Assembly (NCBI RefSeq): GCF_017315725.1
Contig: NZ_JAFLRG010000001.1
Span: 3,906,001-3,970,000 of the forward strand
DNA: 64,000 bases
Origin: Trinickia acidisoli
Lineage (GTDB): Bacteria > Pseudomonadota > Gammaproteobacteria > Burkholderiales > Burkholderiaceae
Reading direction: 5' to 3'
The notes under the pieces are model-generated. The model was not told where the DNA came from. It did not search any database and saw nothing but the letters and a program-made list of their open reading frames with translations. The translations under genes and the position numbers were made by a program. Positions 1 to 9,372 of this stretch are shown piece by piece (position 1 is the stretch's first letter; each line of letters starts with the position of its first letter).

Positions 1-509
1 TCGAATCATCGTCTGCCGATACGGCGAGCGCATCGGCGGCGGGCATCGCATCGTGTTGACGTAAAGATAGGGGAGTGCGCAGGACGCGTCCCTATACAAA
101 AACTAGATTCGATGGGACTTTTTGATCGGCCCCGCGCGGCGGCTACAGGCGACTTGGTTGCCTTTCGGTTGCCGTTCGCGTTCTCTTTAAGAGGAAATGC
201 TGATAAAGCAGCCCCAATTGCTGCATGTCATTTCCCCGACCTGCCAGGTTGGCCGCAACGTCGCAGAAAAGCGAAAGCAAATCGAAAGAAATTTAACCCG
301 ACATGCTCTCAGGTATGCCGAGGCGACCGCGCTCGGCCATGAATACCGGGTGGCGGCGCATATAGGTGCGGGAAAGCGCGAGACGTCGAGTCGGGCGCTG
401 CGCAGACGGGCCGAGCCGCGCGTCGTGCGGTGCTCGTGATACCTGTGAGCCCTTAGATGAGGTATCGGCCACGCGTTGACCCATTGCGGGTGGCTGTGGT
501 TATCCACCG
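1..509. other. Unassigned region downstream of tssF
   Basis: I see no gene here that I can name. On the minus strand a GTG lies two bases after the tssF stop and opens a frame of 106 codons whose first residues are VDNHSHPQWVNA. Close coupling after tssF is where tssG normally starts, but the rest of the frame has no recognisable TssG sequence, so this is at best a truncated remnant. A second minus-strand frame ends at about 293 with better codon use (...HPVFMAERGRLG...) and is also unrecognised. At the left edge a minus-strand frame beginning at an ATG at 44-46 (MPAADALAVSADD...) runs out of the window and could be the start of another gene. Confidence 0.3.
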
Positions 510-2333
510 TCAGATGAGCGCCACCTCGCCGGGCAACGGCCGGCCCTCGAACAACCGCACGCCGTTCTGCGATATGAGAAGAAGTTGCACGAAACTGTTT
601 TCCGGTGCGAAGTACCGCAGGACGCTCTCGATCATGCGAGCAAACGCGCTGATCACACAGTCGACGAGCCGCGCCTCATCGACCGCCAAACGGACACGGA
701 TACCGCGCACCAACATCGGCTGCGGCTCCATCTGCACCCATTCGAGGACGGATTCGCGGGCGAGGTACGTCATACTGTCGATATGCCGCATCGCGCCTGA
801 TGAGCGCGAAGACACATGAGCCGCCATGAGTTGCTTGAATGCCGGCAAGCCCGCTTGAGTCAAACTCAGCGCTCCCGCCGACAGCATTCCGACGACGCCC
901 CACAACTGACGCTGCGCGTTCGGTCGTGCGACGCTTTCCGTAGGCAAGCGCAACATCGATATGCGCCCGGTCAGGGTCTCGCTCGCGTAGACCAAATCCC
1001 CTTTTGAGTCTCCGACTCGCATGCTCGAAGGCAAGTTGCCGTTGGTGCAGGTCAGATCCATGTCGATCTGTTTCCCATGCACGGAAGTCAACTGGCCGTT
1101 CCCATCGACGAGCGAAAGCAGCATATCCCGACCCGGCAGGAACTCGGCAAGCCGGTCGTCGCGCTCCGCGAGCCAATAGGCTGTCGATGCATGCTGCGTC
1201 ACGTGGTGCGCGAAGGAATGGTAGGGCTCTATTTCTCGGGCAACGGTACCTTTGGGCATGTCCTCCGTCAACCGGACCGCATCGACTCGATAAGACGAAA
1301 CCTCAGATGCGTTCAGTGCGCTCGGCACGATCGGGAACACCGGGAACTCCACCTTCTCGAGCGGAAGCGGCTCCGACGATGAACTGAATAGATTGATGAC
1401 CGGCGTGCAGAACAGCTTGAAGTGCGTCGCGTCGAGGGCTTGCAGTCGTTGAGCGGGCGCGCTGTCGCGCGATAGGTCTCTGATCGGAAGATGCAGCGTC
1501 ACACTGCGGCAGGGGCCAGCGGTACGAATTAGCGCCGATAGATCGACGTGGAGGAAATCGAACTTTTCCGGAAAGGAAAAGTATTCGAGCAAGATTCGAA
1601 ACCGCGATTGATTGTCGTCGCGCCGTTCAATCAATGCCTCGTCGAGGTCAAAGCCGCAAGCCGATACTGGCACAGCATCCAGTGCAATCCATGTTCCGCA
1701 CCCTTCGGCCTCGACGAATGCATTTGACGTGCGCAGCAAGAGCGTATCGATCGTCGCCGCCACCATGCGACGGTCACCATCGACGAAGACGCGTACGCGA
1801 TCGGGCACGCCACTACCGAGCACCGCATGCGCCGCGAACGTGATCGAAACGATGGCCGTCGTGTTTTCGTGCAGCCGGACATTGGCGGGCGCAAGGGTAG
1901 CCGGCGTGTAGCGCGCGTCGGTTATTCGCAATGGAGCGAACACCACGTCGTAGATCGTTCGAAATAGATACTCGCCTATCCGGGCTTTCAGTTCGACGCC
2001 GCGTTTGATAGTTAGGGGATTCGTCAGTTTCGAAATCGCCCCGGTGCCCTCGAAGTGCGCGATGGAACAGGAGGGGAAAGGCCGTAGATACTCGGAATCG
2101 AGAATCTCGAGCATCGCGGTTGGCAGTTCGGGGTAATTGTCGGTGAGGCGCGCGCTTACCCTCGCGTTGAGCAATGCGGCCGACTGAATGAGCCGCTCGA
2201 CATGCGGGTCTTCGGATCGTTCGCCCGCAATGGCGAGCCGGGCGGCCGCCTTCGGATAGCGTTGTGCGAATTCGCCGAGCGAACGGCGCAGCAAGGCGAG
2301 CTCACTCTCATAGTCAGGAAGTAGGTCGTCCAT
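510..2333 (-). CDS. tssF: Type VI secretion baseplate subunit TssF (VasA/ImpG family)
   Basis: The product is 607 aa, the usual length for TssF. The N-terminus (DDLLPDYESELALLRR... followed by FAQRYPKAAARL) and the segment around DPHVERLIQSAALLNAR are the family hallmark. TssF forms the wedge of the T6SS baseplate with TssG, TssK and TssE, around the VgrG hub in the cytoplasm. It is the last recognisable gene of the vgrG operon, starting four bases after the PAAR stop. What is odd is the setting: tssF normally sits beside tssG in a main structural cluster, and no tssG or other structural gene follows before the window edge. The copy looks complete, with no internal stop. Whether it is a second copy or part of a cluster continuing beyond the edge cannot be seen. 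Confidence 0.93.
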   Translation of the reverse strand: MDDLLPDYESELALLRRSLGEFAQRYPKAAARLAIAGERSEDPHVERLIQSAALLNARVSARLTDNYPELPTAMLEILDSEYLRPFPSCSIAHFEGTGAISKLTNPLTIKRGVELKARIGEYLFRTIYDVVFAPLRITDARYTPATLAPANVRLHENTTAIVSITFAAHAVLGSGVPDRVRVFVDGDRRMVAATIDTLLLRTSNAFVEAEGCGTWIALDAVPVSACGFDLDEALIERRDDNQSRFRILLEYFSFPEKFDFLHVDLSALIRTAGPCRSVTLHLPIRDLSRDSAPAQRLQALDATHFKLFCTPVINLFSSSSEPLPLEKVEFPVFPIVPSALNASEVSSYRVDAVRLTEDMPKGTVAREIEPYHSFAHHVTQHASTAYWLAERDDRLAEFLPGRDMLLSLVDGNGQLTSVHGKQIDMDLTCTNGNLPSSMRVGDSKGDLVYASETLTGRISMLRLPTESVARPNAQRQLWGVVGMLSAGALSLTQAGLPAFKQLMAAHVSSRSSGAMRHIDSMTYLARESVLEWVQMEPQPMLVRGIRVRLAVDEARLVDCVISAFARMIESVLRYFAPENSFVQLLLISQNGVRLFEGRPLPGEVALI

Positions 2334-2337
2334 CGAG

Positions 2338-2604
2338 TCATACCCGTCCAGACGACGGCACGCTTGAAATCAGCGTCGCGCCGCAGGATGTCTTGTGGCC
2401 GTCGAATGCAACCGCCTGCCCATCGATCATGACGTTCGGATCGCCTTCGACGATCACGCAGTGGTCGTGGCCGTTCATTGGGCACGAGCACTTGTCGCCG
2501 ATGCACGCGACGGCACGGCCCATGACCGTCGATTTTTCTCGCCCAGTCTGGACTTTTCCGCCGTGCGATGTCGAGTCGCCGATGCGAATTACGCCGCGCA
2601 TCAT
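2338..2604 (-). CDS. PAAR-domain spike-tip protein
   Basis: This 88 aa protein begins MMRGVIRIGDSTSHGG, the typical PAAR opening, and continues with Cys/His residues (CIGDKCSCPMNGH, GHKTSCGA) placed as in metal-binding PAAR cones. PAAR proteins cap the VgrG trimer and sharpen the T6SS spike. I chose the ATG at 2604 because it overlaps the stop of the upstream gene as ATGA. A longer frame starting at 2649 adds only a basic tail inside the preceding gene. There is no C-terminal toxin extension, so it is a structural tip, and the effector role belongs to the upstream lipase. Confidence 0.92.
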   Translation of the reverse strand: MMRGVIRIGDSTSHGGKVQTGREKSTVMGRAVACIGDKCSCPMNGHDHCVIVEGDPNVMIDGQAVAFDGHKTSCGATLISSVPSSGRV

Positions 2605-4295
2605 GGCCTCAACTGGAATGGGTCGGCGCCGTTTCGCTTTTGCGACCATGCCGCTTTCACCGACGCGTCGGGCGGACTCACCATCACGATGCTTGCCGTT
2701 CCGTTCGGACGCCGGTTCACTGTCGCGCTGGCGCCGCCGTCGTCGTAGCTCGCAATCAGGCCGAGACCGATCTGCACCAGTGGAGAACTCACGCCCGTGT
2801 TGCCGATCCGCGCGCCAATGTCGTAACCCTCCTTCACGTCATCGAGGTTCGGCGCCGTGCTGCCCATCTGCACCAACGCCTGGTTCAGCGGGATCGCCCA
2901 TTGACGGGCGCCCGTCGTGTCGTAGAACACGCGCTTCGGTTCCTGACCGCCGGGCAGCGTCGCGACCGCCTCGGCCCATCCGGCCTTCAGTGCGTCGGTC
3001 TGCTGCGTGGTCTTCAGCGGTCGTCCGTGATCGTCGGTGAGCTTGACGTCCACCGGGCGGTGCAGGTATCCGAACAATGGGGCGTTGTCGAACTGCTTGA
3101 GCTGCCAGGTCGTCCAGCGCACGGGGATATAGGGCGTCGGGGTGAATTGGCCAGGGCCTTGGTTGCTCAGGGTCTTCCAGAGTTCGGGAAGGCGGGCTTG
3201 CCACCAACTCGACGACATGACGCCAAGCGACGTCGGGTAAGTCACACCTGCGTCTTTCTCGCTCTTCTCGAATTGCGCGTTGAAACTGTCCGGACCGCGA
3301 TCATCATTCAGTGACCAGTAGAAATTCCACAGCTTGATGATGTCGTACTCGGTATTCGTTTTGTTGATACCTGCCGACTGCTCGACGGCAAACGGCCGGA
3401 TCAACCGGTCGACGCGGTCCGAGCGGGTCACCAGCAATGCACTGATGCTGTCGGGCATGGCCGGGATGATGTGCCTCATCACCGGCGGGCCACCGCTGCC
3501 GGGAGGACCCAGGAATTTTCGCGTCAATGAACCGTCTTCGCTGTATACCAATGCAGCGGGCACGTCCGGGTGCGCATCGAAGAACTGGAACAGCTCGTCG
3601 ATCATGGCCGTGCCGTCATTCGTGTTGGCATCGTCCTGCCACAGGAACAGCGTCACACCCAGGCCTGCGTCTTGGCGGCCACCTGCAATAGCCATCGCTG
3701 CGCGATCCGCGTTTGCCTTGTCCTTCGGTGGCCCCCAGGCAATTGCTGGCACCGGCCAGCGATCAATCGCGTGGCCAGCTCCGAATAGAAAGGCCGTCGT
3801 GGTAGCAACCTGCAAATTGGTGAGCCGCGCATCGTCGTTACCCGGATAGTCCTCGGGATCTTGCGAAAGATACGTTACGTGGTTGTTCGCCTTGGCCTCG
3901 ATACGCTGCCAGATCTCTCGATTGGTAAAGTCGCCAGTCACGATACCTACCCCCCGCACTTCGAGCACGAAGTCCGCCCCGGTCCCTGACAGCATCGCCG
4001 GCGAACCATTGAAGCCCGATGCCGTGGCCAATTGCGCCTTCTGCTGCACCGCCGGGGACAAGCCGGAAGCGCCTGATGCGGCCGCTGATCGGTGCAGCCA
4101 CGCAAGACTCGCCCCAAAGACCACGACGACCAGCGCCGACACCACCAGCACACCATTCCGAATACTGCTCACCATGCCCGGCATTTCCACTCCTGTGTCC
4201 CGCCAGTAACTGTAGTGTTCCGCCATCACGTAGACGGTCCAGATGATCGACAGCAATACCAAGGCTGTCGCGTAAGGCCAGATACGCAGCTTCAC
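2601..4295 (-). CDS. tla3: Tla3-like T6SS effector adaptor (DUF2875 family)
   Basis: The start is the GTG at 4295, which overlaps the upstream stop as GTGA, giving 564 aa. An upstream extension to 4667 is only an out-of-frame reading of the lipase gene. The protein opens with two hydrophobic helices (about residues 5-24 and 45-65), suggesting membrane anchoring, followed by a large soluble region. I assign it to DUF2875 from its overall sequence and its position directly after a Tle3-type lipase. In Pseudomonas aeruginosa the DUF2875 protein Tla3 recruits Tle3 to its VgrG, and the gene order vgrG-tle3-tla3 is largely the same here. The adaptor role is therefore an inference from family and synteny. 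Confidence 0.75.
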   Translation of the reverse strand: MKLRIWPYATALVLLSIIWTVYVMAEHYSYWRDTGVEMPGMVSSIRNGVLVVSALVVVVFGASLAWLHRSAAASGASGLSPAVQQKAQLATASGFNGSPAMLSGTGADFVLEVRGVGIVTGDFTNREIWQRIEAKANNHVTYLSQDPEDYPGNDDARLTNLQVATTTAFLFGAGHAIDRWPVPAIAWGPPKDKANADRAAMAIAGGRQDAGLGVTLFLWQDDANTNDGTAMIDELFQFFDAHPDVPAALVYSEDGSLTRKFLGPPGSGGPPVMRHIIPAMPDSISALLVTRSDRVDRLIRPFAVEQSAGINKTNTEYDIIKLWNFYWSLNDDRGPDSFNAQFEKSEKDAGVTYPTSLGVMSSSWWQARLPELWKTLSNQGPGQFTPTPYIPVRWTTWQLKQFDNAPLFGYLHRPVDVKLTDDHGRPLKTTQQTDALKAGWAEAVATLPGGQEPKRVFYDTTGARQWAIPLNQALVQMGSTAPNLDDVKEGYDIGARIGNTGVSSPLVQIGLGLIASYDDGGASATVNRRPNGTASIVMVSPPDASVKAAWSQKRNGADPFQLRP

Positions 4296-6583
4296 CACTT
4301 CCCTCCCAACGAGCCCCAGCTCTGCGCCATCTGGTTCTGGTGGAAGCGCTGCTCGTTGGCAATTTGCTCCGAGACGGCTTGCTGGCGCGCAGCGTCGGCC
4401 TTCGGCGTCAACTCGCTCGTCACCAGATCGGGCGGCGTACTCGAAACCAATCCTTCGGGAAACGTACCGTTCTGGTAGTAATCCTTGCAGGCTTCGACCA
4501 GGGTCGTGGTTTCCGCAGGCAAGCGTCCGTAATTGGCGTTGTCCTTGATTTTTTTCAGCGCGGCCCGGTCCATCTTCCAGTCCGCGATCAACACCAGCAA
4601 CTCCCGCCACACCGGATCGTCCAGCGTGACCGCCTGCCCTATCGCCACGTCCATCGCCGTAACCCATCGGTGATTTTCCACGCTATGCAGCACCGCCGAA
4701 TGGTAGTTGTTTACCTCATAGGCGGCCGGGTCACGCGCCATTCGCTTGCGAGCCTCATTCGGCGTTTCCTCGCGTAGGATCGCAAAGCCGCCCACTCCGC
4801 CGACCTTCCAGTTCTGTGACTGATCATCGGGTGCCAGGTTCGCATTGAACGCCGCCTTGCGCTGCTCGAGATCCGCCGCTGGATTCATGGAATGCGAGTC
4901 CGTGATCCAGTTCAGCTTTGCGTACTGATTCCCGAGAACCACGTCTTTCGTCACGTCGTCGGGCACCATCTGCCCGGCTACGTCCGCATGCCCTGGCCGA
5001 GGGCCACCGCGAACGATCTCCCCGCCGTATAGCTGCGGCTCGCACGGCGGCTTCAATTCCTCCGCGTTGATGAACCGGATGTCATTGCGCGTGAAATTCG
5101 CCTGCAGCGCGGCATTCGTTCCCATGGTCGCCGCCGTCCCGAGCATGGACGCCCCAGCGTCCGGCCCAGGGCTCAGACGTTCGAACGCATCGCGCACCGG
5201 CACCCGGGCTGGCTTAAGGCCAACCAACACCTTCATGAATTTGCCGTCGCCGTTGTGGTCGCGCTCCATGCGCGTCCACATGCGCTGGAAGAAACGTTTT
5301 GGCGCCAAGGCCGTCATTGCCTCCATCGTCTTCTTTTTGGACGGGGACGTGAGCGCGGCACCGTCAGCCGGAACCTCGTCCGGCACCCCGAAGGTCCCGA
5401 TACCGTGCATGCTCTTCAGACCAACCACCGTGTCCTCCGGGCAGAAGTACAGATACACCTTGCCGCGGTTGTCGCGCTCGTCGAACGTGATCCAGTTTTT
5501 GCCGCTGACGTCCAGCCGCTTGCCTTGCGTCGGCGTCCATCCCGCGCCAGCCCAGCCGCCGTGCTTCTCCTGTCCGATCAGCAGATCGGCGAGTTGCGGG
5601 ATGCTGTATGGCTCGCGTGTGACCTCGTTGACGATGTCGATCAGTGTCTTGAGCTTGGCATGTCCGGTCTGGTTGCAGCCGTCCGTCTGGTACAGGCTGT
5701 AGGGCGTGTCGACCATGATGATGCAGTCGGCGTAGCGCTGGCTCTTCTGCTTCAGAATCGCCTGGGCCAGCAGCGTCAGGATCGTGCCCTGGCTGTGACC
5801 TAGGACCGTGATCGTTTCGTGCTGCGGGGCGAGGCCATGGGCATCGGCCAGTGCCTTTGGTTTGATGGCTCGGATTGTGCTGATCAAGTTAGCCAGGCGC
5901 GTCGCCGCAAGGACGAAGTACCGGCGGTCAGGGCCATCGGCCGCATACATGGAGTTGCCGCCCAGTGCATTCTTAGTCACTTGCTGCGTTTTCCAGTCCG
6001 CCTTGAAACCCGCGCCATACATGTCGGGAATGTTGTTCGTCGCGTTGGCGAAGAAGCCGCCGCCCTTCGCGAAATGTTGGTCGAGCCGGTTGCCGCGAAT
6101 GTCCTGATACTGTCCACGCGTCATCAGGTTGCCGTCGGCGTCCGCAGCGCGACTGATCACGTCGCCGGGATTGTTCACGCGTGCGATGTCGTCGCTGCTG
6201 GCGCGGTAGCCCCAGTAGAACGGAATGAAGCCGCTGTGGGTAGTGTCTACGGCCTCGCGCAGGTATAAATACAGGTCGGGGTCATTCAGAAGAGTCGCGT
6301 CCTTCTCGGTCTTCAGCGATTTGTCCTTACCGGCCGCCGCCTCGTACGCCGCGCCGTAACTGCCCGGCTTCAAGTCATCCCTCGACAAGCGCTCGTTCAG
6401 CCCCTTGCATAGGCCCTCCTCCACAAAGGAGTACACGGCGCCCGGATCGTTGACGCCGTGAATGAAGATCACGATGCCCGGCAAATCACGAGGCAGCGCC
6501 ACCGGACGGTCGCCCGCGCGATTCGCGTGTGTAACGGCGGCTGCCTGGTTCACCACGTGATAGTCGTTGCTGGAATTCGTCAT
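4292..6583 (-). CDS. tle3: Tle3-family T6SS phospholipase effector (alpha/beta hydrolase, DUF3274)
   Basis: The product is 763 aa. An oxyanion-type segment IVIFIHGVNDPG lies at about residues 37-48, and the nucleophile elbow VLGHSQGT places the catalytic serine at about residue 264. The long region after the hydrolase core fits the DUF3274 part of Tle3 proteins. Tle3 enzymes are injected into rival cells and attack phospholipids in the periplasm. There is no signal peptide, as expected for T6SS cargo. The ATG at 6583 follows an AAAGG ribosome site and lies 26 bases after vgrG, so the two are co-transcribed. The substrate is not provable from sequence. I find no gene resembling the Tli3 immunity protein next to it. 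Confidence 0.85.
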   Translation of the reverse strand: MTNSSNDYHVVNQAAAVTHANRAGDRPVALPRDLPGIVIFIHGVNDPGAVYSFVEEGLCKGLNERLSRDDLKPGSYGAAYEAAAGKDKSLKTEKDATLLNDPDLYLYLREAVDTTHSGFIPFYWGYRASSDDIARVNNPGDVISRAADADGNLMTRGQYQDIRGNRLDQHFAKGGGFFANATNNIPDMYGAGFKADWKTQQVTKNALGGNSMYAADGPDRRYFVLAATRLANLISTIRAIKPKALADAHGLAPQHETITVLGHSQGTILTLLAQAILKQKSQRYADCIIMVDTPYSLYQTDGCNQTGHAKLKTLIDIVNEVTREPYSIPQLADLLIGQEKHGGWAGAGWTPTQGKRLDVSGKNWITFDERDNRGKVYLYFCPEDTVVGLKSMHGIGTFGVPDEVPADGAALTSPSKKKTMEAMTALAPKRFFQRMWTRMERDHNGDGKFMKVLVGLKPARVPVRDAFERLSPGPDAGASMLGTAATMGTNAALQANFTRNDIRFINAEELKPPCEPQLYGGEIVRGGPRPGHADVAGQMVPDDVTKDVVLGNQYAKLNWITDSHSMNPAADLEQRKAAFNANLAPDDQSQNWKVGGVGGFAILREETPNEARKRMARDPAAYEVNNYHSAVLHSVENHRWVTAMDVAIGQAVTLDDPVWRELLVLIADWKMDRAALKKIKDNANYGRLPAETTTLVEACKDYYQNGTFPEGLVSSTPPDLVTSELTPKADAARQQAVSEQIANEQRFHQNQMAQSWGSLGGKW

Positions 6584-6609
6584 GGTTGCCTTTCTTGTCC
6601 GTTAACCGC

Positions 6610-9372
6610 TTAGAGAGCGGGCTTCAGGATGTCGACCTTCAGGATGCGCATCGCATCGTCCTTCACGATCTCGGTCAGCCCGCTCGCGTCGCTCTTGCCT
6701 TCGATCGTGCAGCCATCATCGAGCGTGATCCGATACGCCTGATTGGCGGCGACCGCCGTCTGCCCATCCTCGCCGGGGTAGTGCAATCGAAACCGCTGAT
6801 CGGTCGGCGCGTTATGGAAAGCAGATTTCGTCGCCTGCTGGGTCGACGGGCCGCCCCACTTGTGCGAGGCCGACAACAAGCTGATATCGCCGTTCGTGCC
6901 GAGCGTCACGCCTGCGCCGATCTTGATATAGCTGCCGTCTTCCGCAACGAGCCGAATCGTGGGCGCCGTGACCAATACTTCGTTTTCGTTCGTACTGATC
7001 TTCACGCCCTTCTGTGCATTCGCCGTTAGCGCGTCGGCCTGCGCCTGCAGCAATACGGGGCCTTCGCCCGCGACTGCCTGGACGCCCGTACCGCGCGCGA
7101 AGAGCTGCATCCCCTGCCCAGCCGTCGCGTTGAAGCGCCGGCCGCTCATGAGTTGAAGGTGTTGCTGCGCGACCTGGTCGATGTTCTCGCCCGCGTAGGT
7201 GACGTGCGTCTTCGGCGTCACGTTCACAGACCCAGCCTGTGCGCCGAACGCCATCACCGCTTGGCCACCTGACGCCTGCCAGCCCTTGAAGGCGGACGCC
7301 ACGGCGCTTTGCCCCGTGGTGTCGGCCGCTTGTCCACCATGCTGCCCGGCGTAATCGCCGAGCGACTTGAACAGCTCCGTGCACTCGCCGAGCAGTTGAA
7401 CAAGCTCGTCGCGATCGAGATGGCTGCCACTTGCCTGCGCCCGCGCGTAGGTCGTCAGCAAAATGCCCTGCGCGGCCCGCAACGCAGCTGCCGCGTCCGT
7501 GCGTAGCTCCGCCCCCTCGCCACGCGCCTCGCCGACCCCGTTGGTTCGTGGATGCGTCAGGTAGCCGAGGTTAACCTCGCTGGCTTGGTGCTGGCTGGCG
7601 AGTTGGGCACTGATTTCCGATGGCGTATCGTCAAAACGCAGTTGGTTATATCGCTGCCCTTTCACTTCTCGGGTCTTGTTCCCCGATACATAGCGATTGC
7701 CCGGCAGCGAGCCCGTGTTGCTGAACGTCGCCGGCATGTTTGGACCGTTATGGAACACGCCCGCCACGTACATCTTGTCGGGATCACCCCCAAGAAAATC
7801 CAACAGAACTTCCATGCCCTTGCGCGGCAACCAGTTCTCGCCGAAGTTGTCGCCCGCCAGCCCCGTCATGACGCGTACCCAAGCACTGTCGCTCTGCGTG
7901 CCGCTCGTGCCCATGCCGTTGGCGTGCTCGTGATCCTCGGGATCGAGCCCTTGCAGTTGGACGTTGATACGTCCGTACTCGTCGCAGTAGATTTCTTCGC
8001 CGTCAGGCGTGACGACCACGCCGACGATCGGATAGACGCGCGGGAGATCGATATGCGGATCGTACGTGGGGGCAAGCGGCATCCCGCGCGGAACGCCGCT
8101 GAACGTGTTCTCGTATCGGCTTTGCGCCGAATCGCCGTAGACCGTCCGACGCGACGGCGTGTCCACCGACACCGGCGGCGAATCGAACGACCAGCGGCTC
8201 GCCGTGAACAACGCCTGCGCGCGCTCGTTCAAATCCTTCGGCAAGTTGTTCTCGGCGCGGTGATGCAGGCTCGTGATCGTGAGCCGCTGATCGTCGTTCG
8301 ATAAACGATCCCGCTTTGAGGATCTCGTGATTTCGACCCATTCGCCGATTGCGAGATCGCGAACACCGCTGGCACCGTCGACACGCGCGGCCCGTGCGTC
8401 GTGCGACATCACGCGCGCCAAACCGAGTCGATCGTAGTCGGCCCATGAGTCGGCGATATGCGGCACATCAATGCGCGAATCCATCAGCAGTTCGGCGAGA
8501 TCGTTGCCCGCCGTACCTTGATCGACGCGCGTCGGCCCTTGGATGCGATCCATTCTGCCGGGCTTGTGATCCCAACTGAAGCGCCGGATCGATCCCGGCA
8601 TCAACTGTCGAGCCGTGCACAGCGACGTCACCGCGTCGCGTTCGCCGATCGCGGCATCGGGCCGATAGGCGAGCGGGCTGATCGCGGACTGCTTGAGCTT
8701 GATCACGTTGTCGTAAAGGACAAGCGTATGGGCAGGATCGCCGGTTTGCGTCGCATCCTTTTGTCCTAGCTTGCCCGCACGCACGAACCACCCGATCCCT
8801 TCGCGCCGACACAAGCGCCGAATGAACGCGGCATCGGACTCATCGAACTGAACGGTCTGCTCTCGAGCGGGAAGCTTCGAAGCATCGACCTTCGATAGGT
8901 CGAGATAGAACGCACCGCCAAGCACCGTGCTCTTGCTTCGCCATTCCCAAACGAGCGTCTGGATCACATCGAGCACATTCTTGTGGCGGAAGATTCGCGT
9001 ATTGACGCGACGCTCTAATATAGACAGTGCGTCGCGGATGAATAACTGATAAGCAGCCAACGAGCCATCGCACTCTCCCTCTCGCGCATCGACGATGATG
9101 CCCGAGATGGGATGTAGACCGCCTTGATCCGTTACGAGTTGAACGGAGATCGGCAAACCGATAAAGCTGTTCAACGGGATGCCAACGCTCGTCGAAACGC
9201 AGGAGATGCTACCCTCGACGCCACCACACAACGTTTCTCGAATATCGACTCTCTGCGGCAACAGCAGTTGTTCGAGTTCGCGCTGTTGTTCGCTCCACTT
9301 GAGCCGGATCGCCCGATTTTTTTGCGAGGGCAACGGGCCAAATGACGCGCGCGGCAGATTCGGATAGTTCAC
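6610..9372 (-). CDS. vgrG: VgrG spike protein with DUF2345 and C-terminal extension
   Basis: This 920 aa protein is the trimeric T6SS spike. The first half is the gp27-like hub (QFDESDAAFIRRLCRREG is a family signature). It is followed by the OB-fold region (EYGRINVQLQG, DSAWVRVMTGLAG, GMEVLLDFLGGDPD) and the DUF2345 segment (ILLTTYARAQASGSH). The last 60 residues (about 862-920, PGEDGQTAVAANQAYRI...) look like the transthyretin-like tail that other VgrGs use to bind Tle lipases; that part is inference. It is the first gene of the minus-strand cargo operon, and its promoter must lie in the 443-base gap shared with the divergent amidotransferase gene. Confidence 0.95.
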   Translation of the reverse strand: MNYPNLPRASFGPLPSQKNRAIRLKWSEQQRELEQLLLPQRVDIRETLCGGVEGSISCVSTSVGIPLNSFIGLPISVQLVTDQGGLHPISGIIVDAREGECDGSLAAYQLFIRDALSILERRVNTRIFRHKNVLDVIQTLVWEWRSKSTVLGGAFYLDLSKVDASKLPAREQTVQFDESDAAFIRRLCRREGIGWFVRAGKLGQKDATQTGDPAHTLVLYDNVIKLKQSAISPLAYRPDAAIGERDAVTSLCTARQLMPGSIRRFSWDHKPGRMDRIQGPTRVDQGTAGNDLAELLMDSRIDVPHIADSWADYDRLGLARVMSHDARAARVDGASGVRDLAIGEWVEITRSSKRDRLSNDDQRLTITSLHHRAENNLPKDLNERAQALFTASRWSFDSPPVSVDTPSRRTVYGDSAQSRYENTFSGVPRGMPLAPTYDPHIDLPRVYPIVGVVVTPDGEEIYCDEYGRINVQLQGLDPEDHEHANGMGTSGTQSDSAWVRVMTGLAGDNFGENWLPRKGMEVLLDFLGGDPDKMYVAGVFHNGPNMPATFSNTGSLPGNRYVSGNKTREVKGQRYNQLRFDDTPSEISAQLASQHQASEVNLGYLTHPRTNGVGEARGEGAELRTDAAAALRAAQGILLTTYARAQASGSHLDRDELVQLLGECTELFKSLGDYAGQHGGQAADTTGQSAVASAFKGWQASGGQAVMAFGAQAGSVNVTPKTHVTYAGENIDQVAQQHLQLMSGRRFNATAGQGMQLFARGTGVQAVAGEGPVLLQAQADALTANAQKGVKISTNENEVLVTAPTIRLVAEDGSYIKIGAGVTLGTNGDISLLSASHKWGGPSTQQATKSAFHNAPTDQRFRLHYPGEDGQTAVAANQAYRITLDDGCTIEGKSDASGLTEIVKDDAMRILKVDILKPAL

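Noticed and set aside
197..439. A plus-strand 80-codon frame preceded by AGAGGAA
   Set aside because: The spacing to the ATG is too short, codon use is poor, and no family is recognisable; it is more likely chance in a non-coding or decayed region.
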